Source of the DNA: DATMER01 sp963741305
Lineage (GTDB): Bacteria; Acidobacteriota; Thermoanaerobaculia; Multivoradales; UBA5704
DNA length: 64,000 bases
Reading direction: 5' to 3'
NCBI GenBank assembly: GCA_963741305.1
Contig: CAVUHL010000003.1
Coordinates: 5,456,001 to 5,520,000 of the forward strand
The notes under the pieces are model-generated. The model did no database searches and had not been told where the DNA came from. It worked only from the letters and a program-made list of their open reading frames with translations. The translations under genes were made by a program, and so were the position numbers. Below are positions 33,685 through 42,703 of this stretch, in pieces (position 1 is the stretch's first letter; every line of letters starts with the position of its first letter).

Positions 33685-33960
33685 CTAGGCGCTGGGGACG
33701 GCTTCGCCCTGGCGGCCCACGGCGGAGGCGGGCAGCGCCTCCTCGATCAGCATGATCGGGATGTCCGAGACGATCGGGTAGACCAGGCCGGACGCCGCGC
33801 AGTAGAGCCCCTGCGTGACCACGGGCTCCTCGTCACGGAAGTGCTCGCGGTACTTCTCTACCAGGCCAGCCCTGATCTCCTGCGGCAGCTCGATCAGCTC
33901 CAGCTCACCCTTCGACTTCGGACAGACAAGGATCTCCAACAGCTCAGGATCGACGGCCAT
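33685..33960 (-). CDS. Trm112-family / UPF0434-like small protein
   Basis: 91 residues. MAVDPELLEILVCPKSKGELEL and LYCAASGLVYPIVSDIPIMLIEEA are the family's two conserved blocks. Only two of the four zinc cysteines remain (in VCPKS and LYCAAS), as in many bacterial members. Trm112 proteins activate methyltransferases; the bacterial role is less clear. It lies seven bases upstream of the ligase gene. Confidence 0.88.
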   Translation of the reverse strand: MAVDPELLEILVCPKSKGELELIELPQEIRAGLVEKYREHFRDEEPVVTQGLYCAASGLVYPIVSDIPIMLIEEALPASAVGRQGEAVPSA

Positions 33961-33972
33961 GGGGTGAGGATA

Positions 33973-34515
33973 TCACTTCCGGAGCTTCGCGCTGTAGGTG
34001 AGCACCAGCGACTCGCTGCCCGGGTTGAGGTGGTAGATACCGCCGTTGGAGAGGTGGTACAGACAGAGGCCCAGGCGCGCGTCGCCGGGCAGCCGGTAGG
34101 CCAGCTCCAGGTGGGTGCGGAACTCGAGGGCACTCCCCAGGTCCTTGCCGCCTCCGGGCCCGCGGTAGTAGACGCCCGTCGCCCAACCACTGCTGCCCAC
34201 CCAACTCTTTCCCCAGGGGAATTCCGCGCGGAAACCGGCATAGCCGTAGAGGGTGCCCTGCGAGGTCGCCATCGCGCCCACCACCGGCATCAGGTCCGGC
34301 GACCAACTGGGGAGCGGCCAGAAACGCCGCGGCGCGAACTGCACCTCCCAGCCCGTCTCGTACTCGTCCAGCTCCTTGCGGATCTCGAACGTCCCGGTGC
34401 TCGCGGACACGTACTCCGCAGGCCCCAGGGGCAGGAGCTGCCCCGCGGCAGGGTGAGACAACAACAGATACAGGAAGAACGCCCATCCGGGCGCTCGAGC
34501 AGCGAGCTTTTTCAT
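33973..34515 (-). CDS. PagL-like lipid A 3-O-deacylase (acyloxyacyl hydrolase)
   Basis: 180 residues with a signal peptide (about 1-25, MKKLAARAPGWAFFLYLLLSHPAAG). An eight-strand barrel follows, ending with LGLCLYHLSNGGIYHLNPGSESLVLTYSAKL. The HxSN motif and the later Glu match the His-Ser-Glu catalytic triad of PagL. It would remove the 3-O acyl chain from lipid A in the outer membrane and implies that the cell makes lipopolysaccharide or a related lipid. Confidence 0.85.
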   Translation of the reverse strand: MKKLAARAPGWAFFLYLLLSHPAAGQLLPLGPAEYVSASTGTFEIRKELDEYETGWEVQFAPRRFWPLPSWSPDLMPVVGAMATSQGTLYGYAGFRAEFPWGKSWVGSSGWATGVYYRGPGGGKDLGSALEFRTHLELAYRLPGDARLGLCLYHLSNGGIYHLNPGSESLVLTYSAKLRK

Positions 34516-34595
34516 AGGTGTGTGGGCATCCCGGCAATTTGACCCCTCTCCCGGCCGGGTACGCAGCAGGATATAGCATCGGATGAATCACAAGC

Positions 34596-36176
34596 TCAAG
34601 TGCCGGGGATTCCCTCCCATCCCCAGACCGCCAGCACGTCGTCGCGGTAGGGCTGGGTAAGCTCGGCCCGGCTCACCTCCTGCGGCACGTACTTCAGGTC
34701 CTGGATTACCCTCCCCCGCGGGTTCTGCCGGATCCAGAGCGACTCCGACCCCGGCAGGATCTCCTGGAAGGGACGCTCGAGACGGCCGAGGAAGTGGAAC
34801 TGCCCGGGGTAGTCACCCACGTAGGCGATCGGCCGCCCCTGTTTCTCCGCGGCGCTCAGGTAGCGCGCGGTGGGCCCCAGGTCATACGCCTCCCGGGCCT
34901 CTCCGGAGAGGCCGAGATGGGCGCCGATCACCAGGGCCACGCTGATCAGGGTGGGCGCCGCGGTCCGCCGGGCGAAGATCCGGTCGAAGAAGAAGAAGGA
35001 TGCCAGCGCCAGCGCCAGCAGGGCCGCGCCCGCCCCGGGATAGACGCCGGCAGCCCACGAGGGGAGATCGGGCCAGGGGCCCATGAGGGGGACAACCACC
35101 ATCGCCGTTCCGATCAGGACCAGCAGGCTGAGCGCCGGCAACAGGTGCCAGCGCCGGATGGCGATATCGCCGGCGGGCTCCGTCAGGAGCCGAGCGGCGA
35201 TCAGCGCGAAGGCCGGCATCAGCGACAGCAGGTAGTGCGGCTGCTTGCTGCTGATCAGCGAGAAGGCCACCAGCGCCGGGACCAGCCAGGCAAGGCAGAA
35301 GCGCAGCCCGGGATCGGCGGCGCGGCGCCGGAGCGCTTTCCAGAGCGGCGGCCAGAGGGAGTAGGGGTACAGCATCAGGGGGAGCAGGGCGAGGTACCAC
35401 CACCAGGGATGGTTGTGGGCGTGGGAGTACACCATCCGCTCCCCGGTCTGGCGGACGAGGATCGCGTTGGCATAGTCGGAGCCCCCGGCCGCGGCGGCGG
35501 GCAGGGCCCAGGCCAGGGCGATGGCCGTGGTCAGCCCGGCGGCGCCCGCAAGCCGAGGCCAGAATCCGGAAGTACGGTCCCCTCTCCCCCACCAGGGGGC
35601 GGCGAGCGCCACCGCGAGCGGCAGGACCAGGACTACCGGGCCCTTCGCCAGGATGCCCAGCCCCAGAGCGCCCCCTATCTGAAGCCAAGGCCGCACACCG
35701 CCGCGCCGCCAGGCCTCCTCCAGTCCGAGCAGGGCCAGCAGCACGCAGAACGCCACCAGCATGTCGAACATCACCATGGTGGTGAACAGGCTCCAGAGCA
35801 GGAAGCCGAGCAGAACGGCGGGAGCCGTGAGGGCGATCTGCGGCCGATCCGGCCAGAGGCGCCGGGCGAGCCGCGCGGTGAGGCCGAGGTTCGCAAGGCC
35901 GAACAGGGCCGGCACTACCCGCGGCCACCAGTCGTTGACGCCGAAGAGCCACCAGCCCAGGTGGAACAGCCAGAACAGCAGCGGCGGCTTGTCGCTGTAG
36001 GGCACGCCGTTCAGGTGCGGCACCAGGAAGTCGCCGCGCAGCCACATCTCCCAAGCCACCGAAACATAGCGGGTCTCGTCGACCGGCAGGATCGGGCGCA
36101 ACGCGACCGCGGCACCGACCAGGAGCATCCAGGCGAGCGTCAATAGAATTGGGCGGGTGGGAACCGCGGACGTCAT
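34596..36176 (-). CDS. GT39 / ArnT-like lipid-linked sugar transferase
   Basis: 526 residues with about twelve membrane helices. The N-terminal periplasmic loop has LPVDETRYVSVAWEMWLRGDFLVPHLNGVPYSDKPPLLFW (catalytic DE pair near 33-34; the SDKPP motif is typical). Members transfer a sugar from undecaprenyl phosphate to lipid A or protein. It is divergent from the GT2-LAB_N-GT39 operon, so two GT39 enzymes stand back to back. Acceptor unknown. Confidence 0.87.
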   Translation of the reverse strand: MTSAVPTRPILLTLAWMLLVGAAVALRPILPVDETRYVSVAWEMWLRGDFLVPHLNGVPYSDKPPLLFWLFHLGWWLFGVNDWWPRVVPALFGLANLGLTARLARRLWPDRPQIALTAPAVLLGFLLWSLFTTMVMFDMLVAFCVLLALLGLEEAWRRGGVRPWLQIGGALGLGILAKGPVVLVLPLAVALAAPWWGRGDRTSGFWPRLAGAAGLTTAIALAWALPAAAAGGSDYANAILVRQTGERMVYSHAHNHPWWWYLALLPLMLYPYSLWPPLWKALRRRAADPGLRFCLAWLVPALVAFSLISSKQPHYLLSLMPAFALIAARLLTEPAGDIAIRRWHLLPALSLLVLIGTAMVVVPLMGPWPDLPSWAAGVYPGAGAALLALALASFFFFDRIFARRTAAPTLISVALVIGAHLGLSGEAREAYDLGPTARYLSAAEKQGRPIAYVGDYPGQFHFLGRLERPFQEILPGSESLWIRQNPRGRVIQDLKYVPQEVSRAELTQPYRDDVLAVWGWEGIPGT

Positions 36177-36226
36177 TCCAGCGCCATCTTAGAGGATCGT
36201 GGCGCAATCCCCATTAAGATACCCGC

Positions 36227-37072
36227 ATGCACGAGGGGCCACCGCCGGAGATCTCGCTGGTCATCCCGGTCTACAACGAAGAGGAGAACCTGCCGATCCT
36301 CGCCGCGGAGATCCACGCGGCGATGGAGCCGCTCGGGCGTCCCTACGAAGTGATCTACGTCGACGACGGCAGCACCGACGCGAGCCCCCGGGTGCTGGCC
36401 GGCCTCGCCCGGGAAGACCGGCGGACCCGCATCGTGCGCCAGCGCCGCAACAGCGGGCAGTCGTCGGCGTTCGACGCCGGCTTCCGCCATGCCCGCGGCG
36501 GGATCGTCGTCACCCTCGACGCCGACCTCCAGAACGATCCGGCGGACATCCCGCGCCTGCTCGAGCGCATGGACGGCTTCGACGTGGTCAACGGCATCCG
36601 CGCCAAGCGGCAGGACAACTGGGTGCGGCGGGTCTCCTCGAAGCTCGCCAACAGCGTGCGCAACCGGGTCACCCGCGAGTCGGTGACCGACGTCGGCTGC
36701 ACGCTCAGGGCGATGCGGATCGAATACCTGCGGCACATCCCGCTGTTCAACGGCATGCACCGCTTCCTCCCCACCCTGCTCCGGATGGAAGGCGCGCGGG
36801 TGACCGAGGTGAGCGTCAACCACCGGCCGCGGCTGCACGGCCAACCCAAGTACGGCATCCACAACCGCTTGTGGCGGGGCCTCGTCGATCTCTATGGCGT
36901 CCGCTGGCTGCAGACGCGCCGGGTCGACCGGGGCCTCTCCGAGGAGATCGAAGTTTGGAACACCAATTCCACTGGAACCTCTGGACGGCCGTTGGCCTCC
37001 TCGGACAGGCCTGCTTCTTCTCCCGCTTTTTCGTCCAGTGGATCGCCTCCGAGCGCAAAGGGGCCAGCGTAA
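36227..37072 (+). CDS. GT2 polyprenyl-phosphate sugar transferase (DPM1/ArnC-like)
   Basis: 281 residues. SLVIPVYNEEENLP (9-23), VIYVDDGSTD (DDGS 46-49), VTLDADLQNDP (DAD 98-100), GCTLRAMR and GQPKYGIHNRLWRGLVDLYGVRWL define the soluble catalytic domain of polyprenyl-phosphate mannose/glucose synthases. Unusually, it lacks the C-terminal membrane pair. The last ~40 residues (after SEEIEVW) overlap the LAB_N gene by 118 bases in another frame and look non-native. It makes the lipid-linked sugar donor for the GT39 enzyme downstream. Confidence 0.87.
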   Translation: MHEGPPPEISLVIPVYNEEENLPILAAEIHAAMEPLGRPYEVIYVDDGSTDASPRVLAGLAREDRRTRIVRQRRNSGQSSAFDAGFRHARGGIVVTLDADLQNDPADIPRLLERMDGFDVVNGIRAKRQDNWVRRVSSKLANSVRNRVTRESVTDVGCTLRAMRIEYLRHIPLFNGMHRFLPTLLRMEGARVTEVSVNHRPRLHGQPKYGIHNRLWRGLVDLYGVRWLQTRRVDRGLSEEIEVWNTNSTGTSGRPLASSDRPASSPAFSSSGSPPSAKGPA

Positions 37073-37257
37073 TCCCGACAGCCTTCTGGTTCTTCAGCCT
37101 GGCCGGCAGCCTCGTCCTCCTCGCCTATGGGTTCCACCGCAAGGACCTGGTCATCATCATCGGCCAGCTCCCCGGCTTCCTCATCTACACCCGGAACCTC
37201 TGGTTGATCCACCGCGGCAAACAGCTCGCCGGCGCGCAGGGCGCGGGCCAGCCTTGA
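36955..37257 (+). CDS. LAB_N-domain small membrane protein (possible lipid-sugar flippase)
   Basis: 100 residues from TTG 36955 with GAGGAG eight bases upstream. LGQACFFSRFFVQWIASERKG, VIPTAFWFFSLAGSLVLLAYG and DLVIIIGQLPGFLIYTRNLWLI are the three hydrophobic segments of the lipid-A-biosynthesis N-terminal domain (related to PQ-loop proteins). Its place between a lipid-linked sugar synthase and a GT39 transferase suggests it flips the lipid-linked sugar (inference). The stop overlaps the next start as TTGA. Confidence 0.85.
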   Translation: MEHQFHWNLWTAVGLLGQACFFSRFFVQWIASERKGASVIPTAFWFFSLAGSLVLLAYGFHRKDLVIIIGQLPGFLIYTRNLWLIHRGKQLAGAQGAGQP

Positions 37258-38879
37258 CCCTCCGAAGAGACCTCGCACTTCTGGCGCTCCTGGGAGCCCT
37301 GCTCTTCCTCCCCGGGCTCGGCTTGCGCGACTTGTGGAACCCGGACGAGGCGCGCTATGCCGAAGTCGCCCGCGAGATGCGCCTCGAAAGCTCCTACGCA
37401 ATCCCCCGGCTCAATGGCGAGGTCTACACCCAGAAGCCGCCGCTGCTCTTCTGGCTGATCATCGGGTTCTCCTTCCTCACCGGCGGCGTCGGGGAAGTCT
37501 CCGCCCGCCTGCCCTCCGCACTGGCGGCGATCGGAACCATCATCCTCGTCTTCCGCCTGGGCGAGCGCCTGTTCAACCGCCGCGCCGGCTGGATCGCCGC
37601 CGGCGCCTTCGCCACCTGCTACAAGATCATCTGGCAGGGGCAATTCGGGCAGATCGACATGCTCCTGACCTTCCTGGTGGCGCTGGGGGTCTGGTTCTGG
37701 GTGCGCGGCTACACGGAAAACCGTCCCGGCCTCTATCCGCTCTTCTTCGTGGCGACCGGGCTCGCGACGCTCGCGAAAGGCCCGGCCGGGCTCCTGCCGC
37801 CGCTGCTCGCGATCGTCGCCTTCCTGTTGATCACGAAAGACTGGACGGAGCTCCGGCGGATGCGGATCGGCCTCGGCTTCCTGATCTGGGCCGCGGTGGT
37901 GCTCGCCTGGCTGATCCCCGCCGGTTTTGCCGGCGGGCGCGAGTACCTGGACCAGATCGTCTTCAAGCAGAACGTCACCCGGTACGCCGATCCCTGGCAC
38001 CACTTCCAGCCCTGGTACTACTACCTGACGGTGATCCCGGCGGAATTCTTCCCCTGGTCGCTCCTGCTGCCCGCGGCGCTTGCCGTGAAGAGCACGGAGC
38101 GCAAGCACCAACTCTTCGCCCTCTGCTGGATGGCGGTGACCGTGCTCTTCTTCAGCATCTCGCCGGCCAAGCGGACGGTCTACATCCTGACCATGTATCC
38201 GGCCATGGCGCTGTTGGTCGGAGCGGCGCTCGACCGGATCGCCGCCGAATGGCCGAGATGGAGGAGCTGGACGGTCTGGCCGCTGGGGATCCTGTCCGTT
38301 CTGGCGCTGGCCTTCACGGCCGCCGTGCCCATCGCCGGCCGCGGCAGGAAGGAAGCCGAGCCGCTGGGAGGGGACCTTTTCGTCTGGCAGTTGACGATCG
38401 CCCTCCTGCCGCTCCTCGCCGGAGCGCTCTACGCCTGGTGGCATGCCCGGGGCGGACGGCTGCCCCGCGCCGCCGCCGGCCTCGCCGCGGGCATGGGGAC
38501 GTTCGGGCTCCTCGCGACCCTGTTCCTGATCCCGAAGTTCGACGCGTACAAGTCGACCCGGGCGATGTCCCGGGAGCTGGTCGCGAGAATGCGTCCGGGG
38601 GAGACCTACGGCATCTATCCGCGCCTCGACGCCACGCTCGTCTTCTACACGGGCCGCTTCGCCGTGGAGCTCGACAGCGAGCAGAAGCTCCTGGAATACG
38701 CCAGCCGGCCGGGGGTCTGGGTCCTCGCCCAGCGGGACGATCTGGCGAGGCTCCGCGAGCCGCTGCTGCTCAAGCCCGTCGCCACGGACGCAGACGTCTG
38801 GGAGGGATACGTGCTGTTCGGCAAACCCGAGGCAGGAAGGACGGGCCCTGGCCAGAGCCCGTCCCCGGGTTTGAACTAG
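37254..38879 (+). CDS. GT39 / ArnT-like lipid-linked sugar transferase
   Basis: 541 residues from TTG 37254. About twelve membrane helices; the catalytic loop LGLRDLWNPDEARYAEVAREMRLESSYAIPRLNGEVYTQKPPLLFWL holds the DE pair. AKGPAGLLPPLLAIVAFL and SPAKRTVYILTMYPAMALL are also family-typical. It should transfer a sugar from the lipid carrier made by the GT2 enzyme two genes upstream to lipid A, glycan or protein at the periplasmic face. Confidence 0.9.
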   Translation: MTLRRDLALLALLGALLFLPGLGLRDLWNPDEARYAEVAREMRLESSYAIPRLNGEVYTQKPPLLFWLIIGFSFLTGGVGEVSARLPSALAAIGTIILVFRLGERLFNRRAGWIAAGAFATCYKIIWQGQFGQIDMLLTFLVALGVWFWVRGYTENRPGLYPLFFVATGLATLAKGPAGLLPPLLAIVAFLLITKDWTELRRMRIGLGFLIWAAVVLAWLIPAGFAGGREYLDQIVFKQNVTRYADPWHHFQPWYYYLTVIPAEFFPWSLLLPAALAVKSTERKHQLFALCWMAVTVLFFSISPAKRTVYILTMYPAMALLVGAALDRIAAEWPRWRSWTVWPLGILSVLALAFTAAVPIAGRGRKEAEPLGGDLFVWQLTIALLPLLAGALYAWWHARGGRLPRAAAGLAAGMGTFGLLATLFLIPKFDAYKSTRAMSRELVARMRPGETYGIYPRLDATLVFYTGRFAVELDSEQKLLEYASRPGVWVLAQRDDLARLREPLLLKPVATDADVWEGYVLFGKPEAGRTGPGQSPSPGLN

Positions 38880-38915
38880 GTAAATCGATTGACAATCGAT
38901 GGATCCATGAGGTTC

Positions 38916-38940
38916 GGCGGGCCCAGGCGGGGGGCCCGCC
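38916..38940. terminator. Bidirectional hairpin between convergent genes
   Basis: GGCGGGCCC (38916-38924) pairs with GGGCCCGCC (38932-38940) between the GT39 stop (38879) and the YfhO-like stop (38943). No T-run follows. A short dyad ATCGATT-GAC-AATCGAT lies a few bases to the left. Confidence 0.55.
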
Positions 38941-38942
38941 GC

Positions 38943-41342
38943 TCATGGAATTCTTTTGGTGGGACGGGGTACCCACCAAGCCGCTGCCATGGCCAACGCC
39001 AGGGCAGACAGCAGGCACCCCACTACGAAGCTCCTCGGCCGGTAGATCAGTTCCACCTGCCGCTCCCCCGGCTCCAGCCAGGCTGCTACGAAGGGGCCGT
39101 TCGCGGCGATGATCTCGCGCGGCTGGCCGTCCACGAGCAACCGCCAGTTGCCGTCATTCATGATGCTGGAGGCGAGAAGGCGGGACTCGCTCAGCTCGGC
39201 CCGGGCTCGAATCTGCGCCGGATGGACCTCGATGAGCTGCAGCGACGAAGCTTCCGGCTTGCTGGACCGCCACTTGCCCCCTCCGGGAGTGCGCTGGACG
39301 AGCGCTCTCTGCGCGAAGTCGGGGTTCTTGTCCAGCCAGCGCTGCCAGTTGCCTCCCTGGAAGGGCACCGCTCGCGAAGGCAGGAAGAGGAGCGGAAGCG
39401 CTCCCGGCCTCTCGTAGACCCAGCCCGACGGATACCGGAAGACCAGGCGGAGCGGCCGCGGCAGCTCCGTCTCCGCCTCCGTCATCACATAGCGCACCCC
39501 CAGCAGGCCGTAGATCGGGTGCCGCACCCGGTTGAAGCTCGGCAGGAGCGCGCCCTGGTTCACTGACCTGACCACCCGCATGTAGCGGTCGGGACGGGAC
39601 GGGTTGTCGATCCGGACGTCCCGGAAGCCGTAGACCTCGTGGAAGTTGGCGGGGAGGACGGTGGGGCCGAAGGCGACCATCCGGAAGTCCCCGAGGCGCT
39701 CCTGGACGAAGCGCACCGGCGGCGTCACCGGATAGGCGAGCCGCCGCGGGCTCGACGGGTTGAGCGGCAGGTGCAGGATGAGCAGCTCCGCCCCGACCAC
39801 CAGGGGAAGAATCCAGGCCGCCGCCCGCCGATCACGGACGAGGAGAAGAGCAGCCCCCAGCGCCACAAAGGCGATCTGCGCAATCATCCAGGCGTCGCGC
39901 TGGCCCGCGAGATACTGGCCGATCGTCGGATGGTTGTGACTGAGATAGGCCCAGGCGATCACCCCGGCCAAAACGGCCGTCAGGATCCCCACGAGGCGGC
40001 GCTTCCCTTCCCCTCGGTGCCAGCGCTCCGCCTCGCAGGCAGCCAGCCAGGAGAGGCAGAGGGCCACGAGCATTAGCGTCCGGTGATGACGGTGGATGGC
40101 CGTGGCACCGATCACGGGCAGGCGGCCGAACAGGCTGTCGAAACCGGGCGGCTGGGCGATCAGGAGCACGCAGGCGATCAGCACCCCGGCGGCGAGCCGC
40201 TCCTGGGGAAATCGCTGCCGTTGGCCCCGTCGTCCGGGAACGAGAGCCGCCAGGGCCAGCAGCAGCGTCGCGCCGCCCACGAAGCCGCCGGCATCCTCGA
40301 CGATGTTGCCCTCTCCCCAGTAGTGGGTGAAGTCCCCGAAAGCCCGCGCCGCCGCCACGGGGACGAGCCTCTTCTCCGCCTGCCTCCTCCAGTTTTCGCG
40401 CACCGCCGGCTTCCCCAGATCCTTTACGACATCGGAGAGCGGGCGCGGCGCCAGGAAAAAGCCGACGAGCACCGAGCGCTCGCTCGCTGGCAGGTACTCC
40501 TTCACCGGCAGGAGGACCGGCGCCGCCGCCAGACCGGACAGGACGAGCGCCAGACCGCCGTGGAGCACCGGCCGGAACGAGCGCCGCCCCAGGGCACGGG
40601 CGACGAGGAAGATCCCGACGAAAGCCAGGGCGTAGACCACGGTCTCGGGATGCCCTCCCAGGAAGAGGCCGAAGCCCGCCAGGAACAGCAGGAAAAGATC
40701 GCGGCGGCCTCCCAACTCGTCCACACGGACAGCGGCATAGAGCCCCAGGGGGAGCAGGGCGGCCGAGGTCGCCATGGGCCAGCCCAGCCAGAGCATGAGG
40801 AATCCCCCCAGCCCGTAGGCGACCGCGCCCAGCACGGCGGCCGGCTCTCCCAACCCCAGCCTGCGGAGCAGCAGGAAGAGGAAGACCAGGGCGAGCAGGA
40901 CCCGGAGCGAGGCCGTGATCCCCACTCCGCTCCAGAGGCCGAACGGGTAGGACACCATGACGAGCGGCTGGAAGGCCTGGGACTGCGGGTCCCCCATCAG
41001 CGGCATGCCGGCCCCGGCGTTGGCGTTCCAGAGCGGCCAGCGGCCGTCGGCCAGGACCCGCCGCACCTCGGCCTGCCAGGGCGCGATCTGCCGGATCAGG
41101 TCGCCGTACAGGCCGTAGGAGGGTCCGCCCTGGGCCTCGATCTGGCGATAGGGCACGAAATTCGTCATCGAGTCCAGGGGGAGGAGGACTTCCCCTCCCA
41201 GGAGAGCGCGGCCGAAGAGCAGGAAGGGAACGAGCGCGAAGAGGATCAGGATGCGCGGCGGCACCGGATCGAACCACCGGCGCAGCGCCCAGCCGAGCCC
41301 GAGGGCCAGGAGCGCTACGTAGAGGCCGGGCAGAAGGATCAT
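38943..41342 (-). CDS. YfhO-family large membrane protein
   Basis: 799 residues with about thirteen membrane helices. The N-terminal loop has LDSMTNFVPYRQIEAQGGPSYGLYGDLIRQIAPWQAEVRRVLADGRWPLWNANAGAGMPLMGDPQSQAF, the GT-C-like YfhO signature. A soluble periplasmic beta-rich domain lies near the C-terminus (about 630-765) before the last helix. YfhO proteins are linked to lipoteichoic-acid or polymer glycosylation. It is translationally coupled (ATGA 41339-41342) to the upstream methyltransferase. Confidence 0.85.
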   Translation of the reverse strand: MILLPGLYVALLALGLGWALRRWFDPVPPRILILFALVPFLLFGRALLGGEVLLPLDSMTNFVPYRQIEAQGGPSYGLYGDLIRQIAPWQAEVRRVLADGRWPLWNANAGAGMPLMGDPQSQAFQPLVMVSYPFGLWSGVGITASLRVLLALVFLFLLLRRLGLGEPAAVLGAVAYGLGGFLMLWLGWPMATSAALLPLGLYAAVRVDELGGRRDLFLLFLAGFGLFLGGHPETVVYALAFVGIFLVARALGRRSFRPVLHGGLALVLSGLAAAPVLLPVKEYLPASERSVLVGFFLAPRPLSDVVKDLGKPAVRENWRRQAEKRLVPVAAARAFGDFTHYWGEGNIVEDAGGFVGGATLLLALAALVPGRRGQRQRFPQERLAAGVLIACVLLIAQPPGFDSLFGRLPVIGATAIHRHHRTLMLVALCLSWLAACEAERWHRGEGKRRLVGILTAVLAGVIAWAYLSHNHPTIGQYLAGQRDAWMIAQIAFVALGAALLLVRDRRAAAWILPLVVGAELLILHLPLNPSSPRRLAYPVTPPVRFVQERLGDFRMVAFGPTVLPANFHEVYGFRDVRIDNPSRPDRYMRVVRSVNQGALLPSFNRVRHPIYGLLGVRYVMTEAETELPRPLRLVFRYPSGWVYERPGALPLLFLPSRAVPFQGGNWQRWLDKNPDFAQRALVQRTPGGGKWRSSKPEASSLQLIEVHPAQIRARAELSESRLLASSIMNDGNWRLLVDGQPREIIAANGPFVAAWLEPGERQVELIYRPRSFVVGCLLSALALAMAAAWWVPRPTKRIP

Positions 41343-42664
41343 CCGGTCAATCCCAGTCCTCTCTTGAGCCGGAACCAGGCGTTCCGCATCTTCCAGAAAC
41401 GGCTGGATTCCATGGCTGTGATCCGCCCGCGCAGTCCGCCGATCTCGGCCTCCGCATGCGCCTGGGCCTCGGCCAGCCGCTCGCCGGCTGTCTTCAGCTC
41501 ACGGTGGAGGACCGCGACGTCGTTGCGCGCCGATTCGAGGAGCAGCGACTCGACCGAGCCGGCCCGCAACGGGTGGCTCACGCCCCGCCCGTCGCGCACG
41601 CGGATGACGAGCACCGAGGAGCCGCGGGAGGTCCCGGGCGGCAGCTCGATGACGCCGCCCCAGCCCGGGCTGAGGTAGCGCGGCCCGCCGAGCATTGCGG
41701 AAACGTCGGGGCGCGGATGCTCGACTGGGAGCTCAGCCAGGAGCCGCCCGTCCAGGACCACTTCGACCGCCTCTATCTCGCCGGTGCGCACCGCGGCCCA
41801 GCCACTCATCTTCAGCCGGTCCGAGCCTTCAACCGCACAGTGCTCCAGGGAAAGATAGGGCTCGCCGGTGTAGCTAAGGCCGGAGAAGTCCACGTCGGGC
41901 TCCAGCACGGCTATATAGAGGTCCTGGTAGTTGCAGAGCCCGCGCTCCAGACGGTGGATGGAAGCTGACGGGGCTACCCGGGCCACGGCGCCGCGCACGA
42001 ACGCCTCGGTGACCCAGGTCGAGCCATAGTCGCTGGTGTCGAGCGAGCCGCTCTCGCTGATCTCCTGGAAAAGGAGGCCGCTCTCCGGCATCGGCGGGCA
42101 GGGCAGGAGCAGGCTCGGGTCGTGGGTGCTGAAGGCGAGCACGCCGCCAGGATTGAGCCGGCCGGTGAGCACCCGCAACCAGGCGAGGAACCGCTCCTCG
42201 GGCAGGTGAGTGAAGAGGGAGGTGACCAGGATGGCGTCGAAGGTCTCGCCCAGGTCCAGATCCTCGGGCCGCACGGTCGAGACCACGCCGTGCACGCCGA
42301 AGCGCTCCTCCTGAAAGCGCACGCCGCCCTCGTACACGTCGGCGACCCAGAGGCTCTCGGGCTCGACCTCCCGCACCAGGAAGCGGGTGATCCGGCCATA
42401 GCCGCTGGCGAAGTCCAAAACATTGCCAATGCCTTCTGGAAAGCGCCACTGCAGCACCTGGAGCAGGGCGTCGGCGATGCTCAGGCCGGAGCGGAAGTAG
42501 GCGAAGAGGGCCTTGTCGCGGTCCCCTTCCATCCCCTCGACCAGGAAGCCGAGCATCTCGTCGCGGTCGTCGATAGCCAGGTCCAGCAAGCCGGAGAACC
42601 CGCGGTCATCCAGGAAAGCCCGCACGAAGGGGCTCGTCTCTTCAGGTTTGTAGGCAAGGCTCAT
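41339..42664 (-). CDS. SAM-dependent methyltransferase with C-terminal coiled-coil tail
   Basis: 441 residues. The methyltransferase core has NVLDFASGYGRITRFLV (about 80), ILVTSLFTHLPEERFLAWL and LNPGGVLAFSTHD. A beta-rich region (about 265-375) and a coiled coil follow. It ends AMESSRFWKMRNAWFRLKRGLG, a tail often found at the end of glycan-modifying methyl- and glycosyltransferases. It probably modifies a surface polymer. Substrate unknown. Confidence 0.82.
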   Translation of the reverse strand: MSLAYKPEETSPFVRAFLDDRGFSGLLDLAIDDRDEMLGFLVEGMEGDRDKALFAYFRSGLSIADALLQVLQWRFPEGIGNVLDFASGYGRITRFLVREVEPESLWVADVYEGGVRFQEERFGVHGVVSTVRPEDLDLGETFDAILVTSLFTHLPEERFLAWLRVLTGRLNPGGVLAFSTHDPSLLLPCPPMPESGLLFQEISESGSLDTSDYGSTWVTEAFVRGAVARVAPSASIHRLERGLCNYQDLYIAVLEPDVDFSGLSYTGEPYLSLEHCAVEGSDRLKMSGWAAVRTGEIEAVEVVLDGRLLAELPVEHPRPDVSAMLGGPRYLSPGWGGVIELPPGTSRGSSVLVIRVRDGRGVSHPLRAGSVESLLLESARNDVAVLHRELKTAGERLAEAQAHAEAEIGGLRGRITAMESSRFWKMRNAWFRLKRGLGLTG

Positions 42665-42703
42665 GGGCGGCGGGGAGTGTACCAGGGTGATAACGTCCGG
42701 CGA

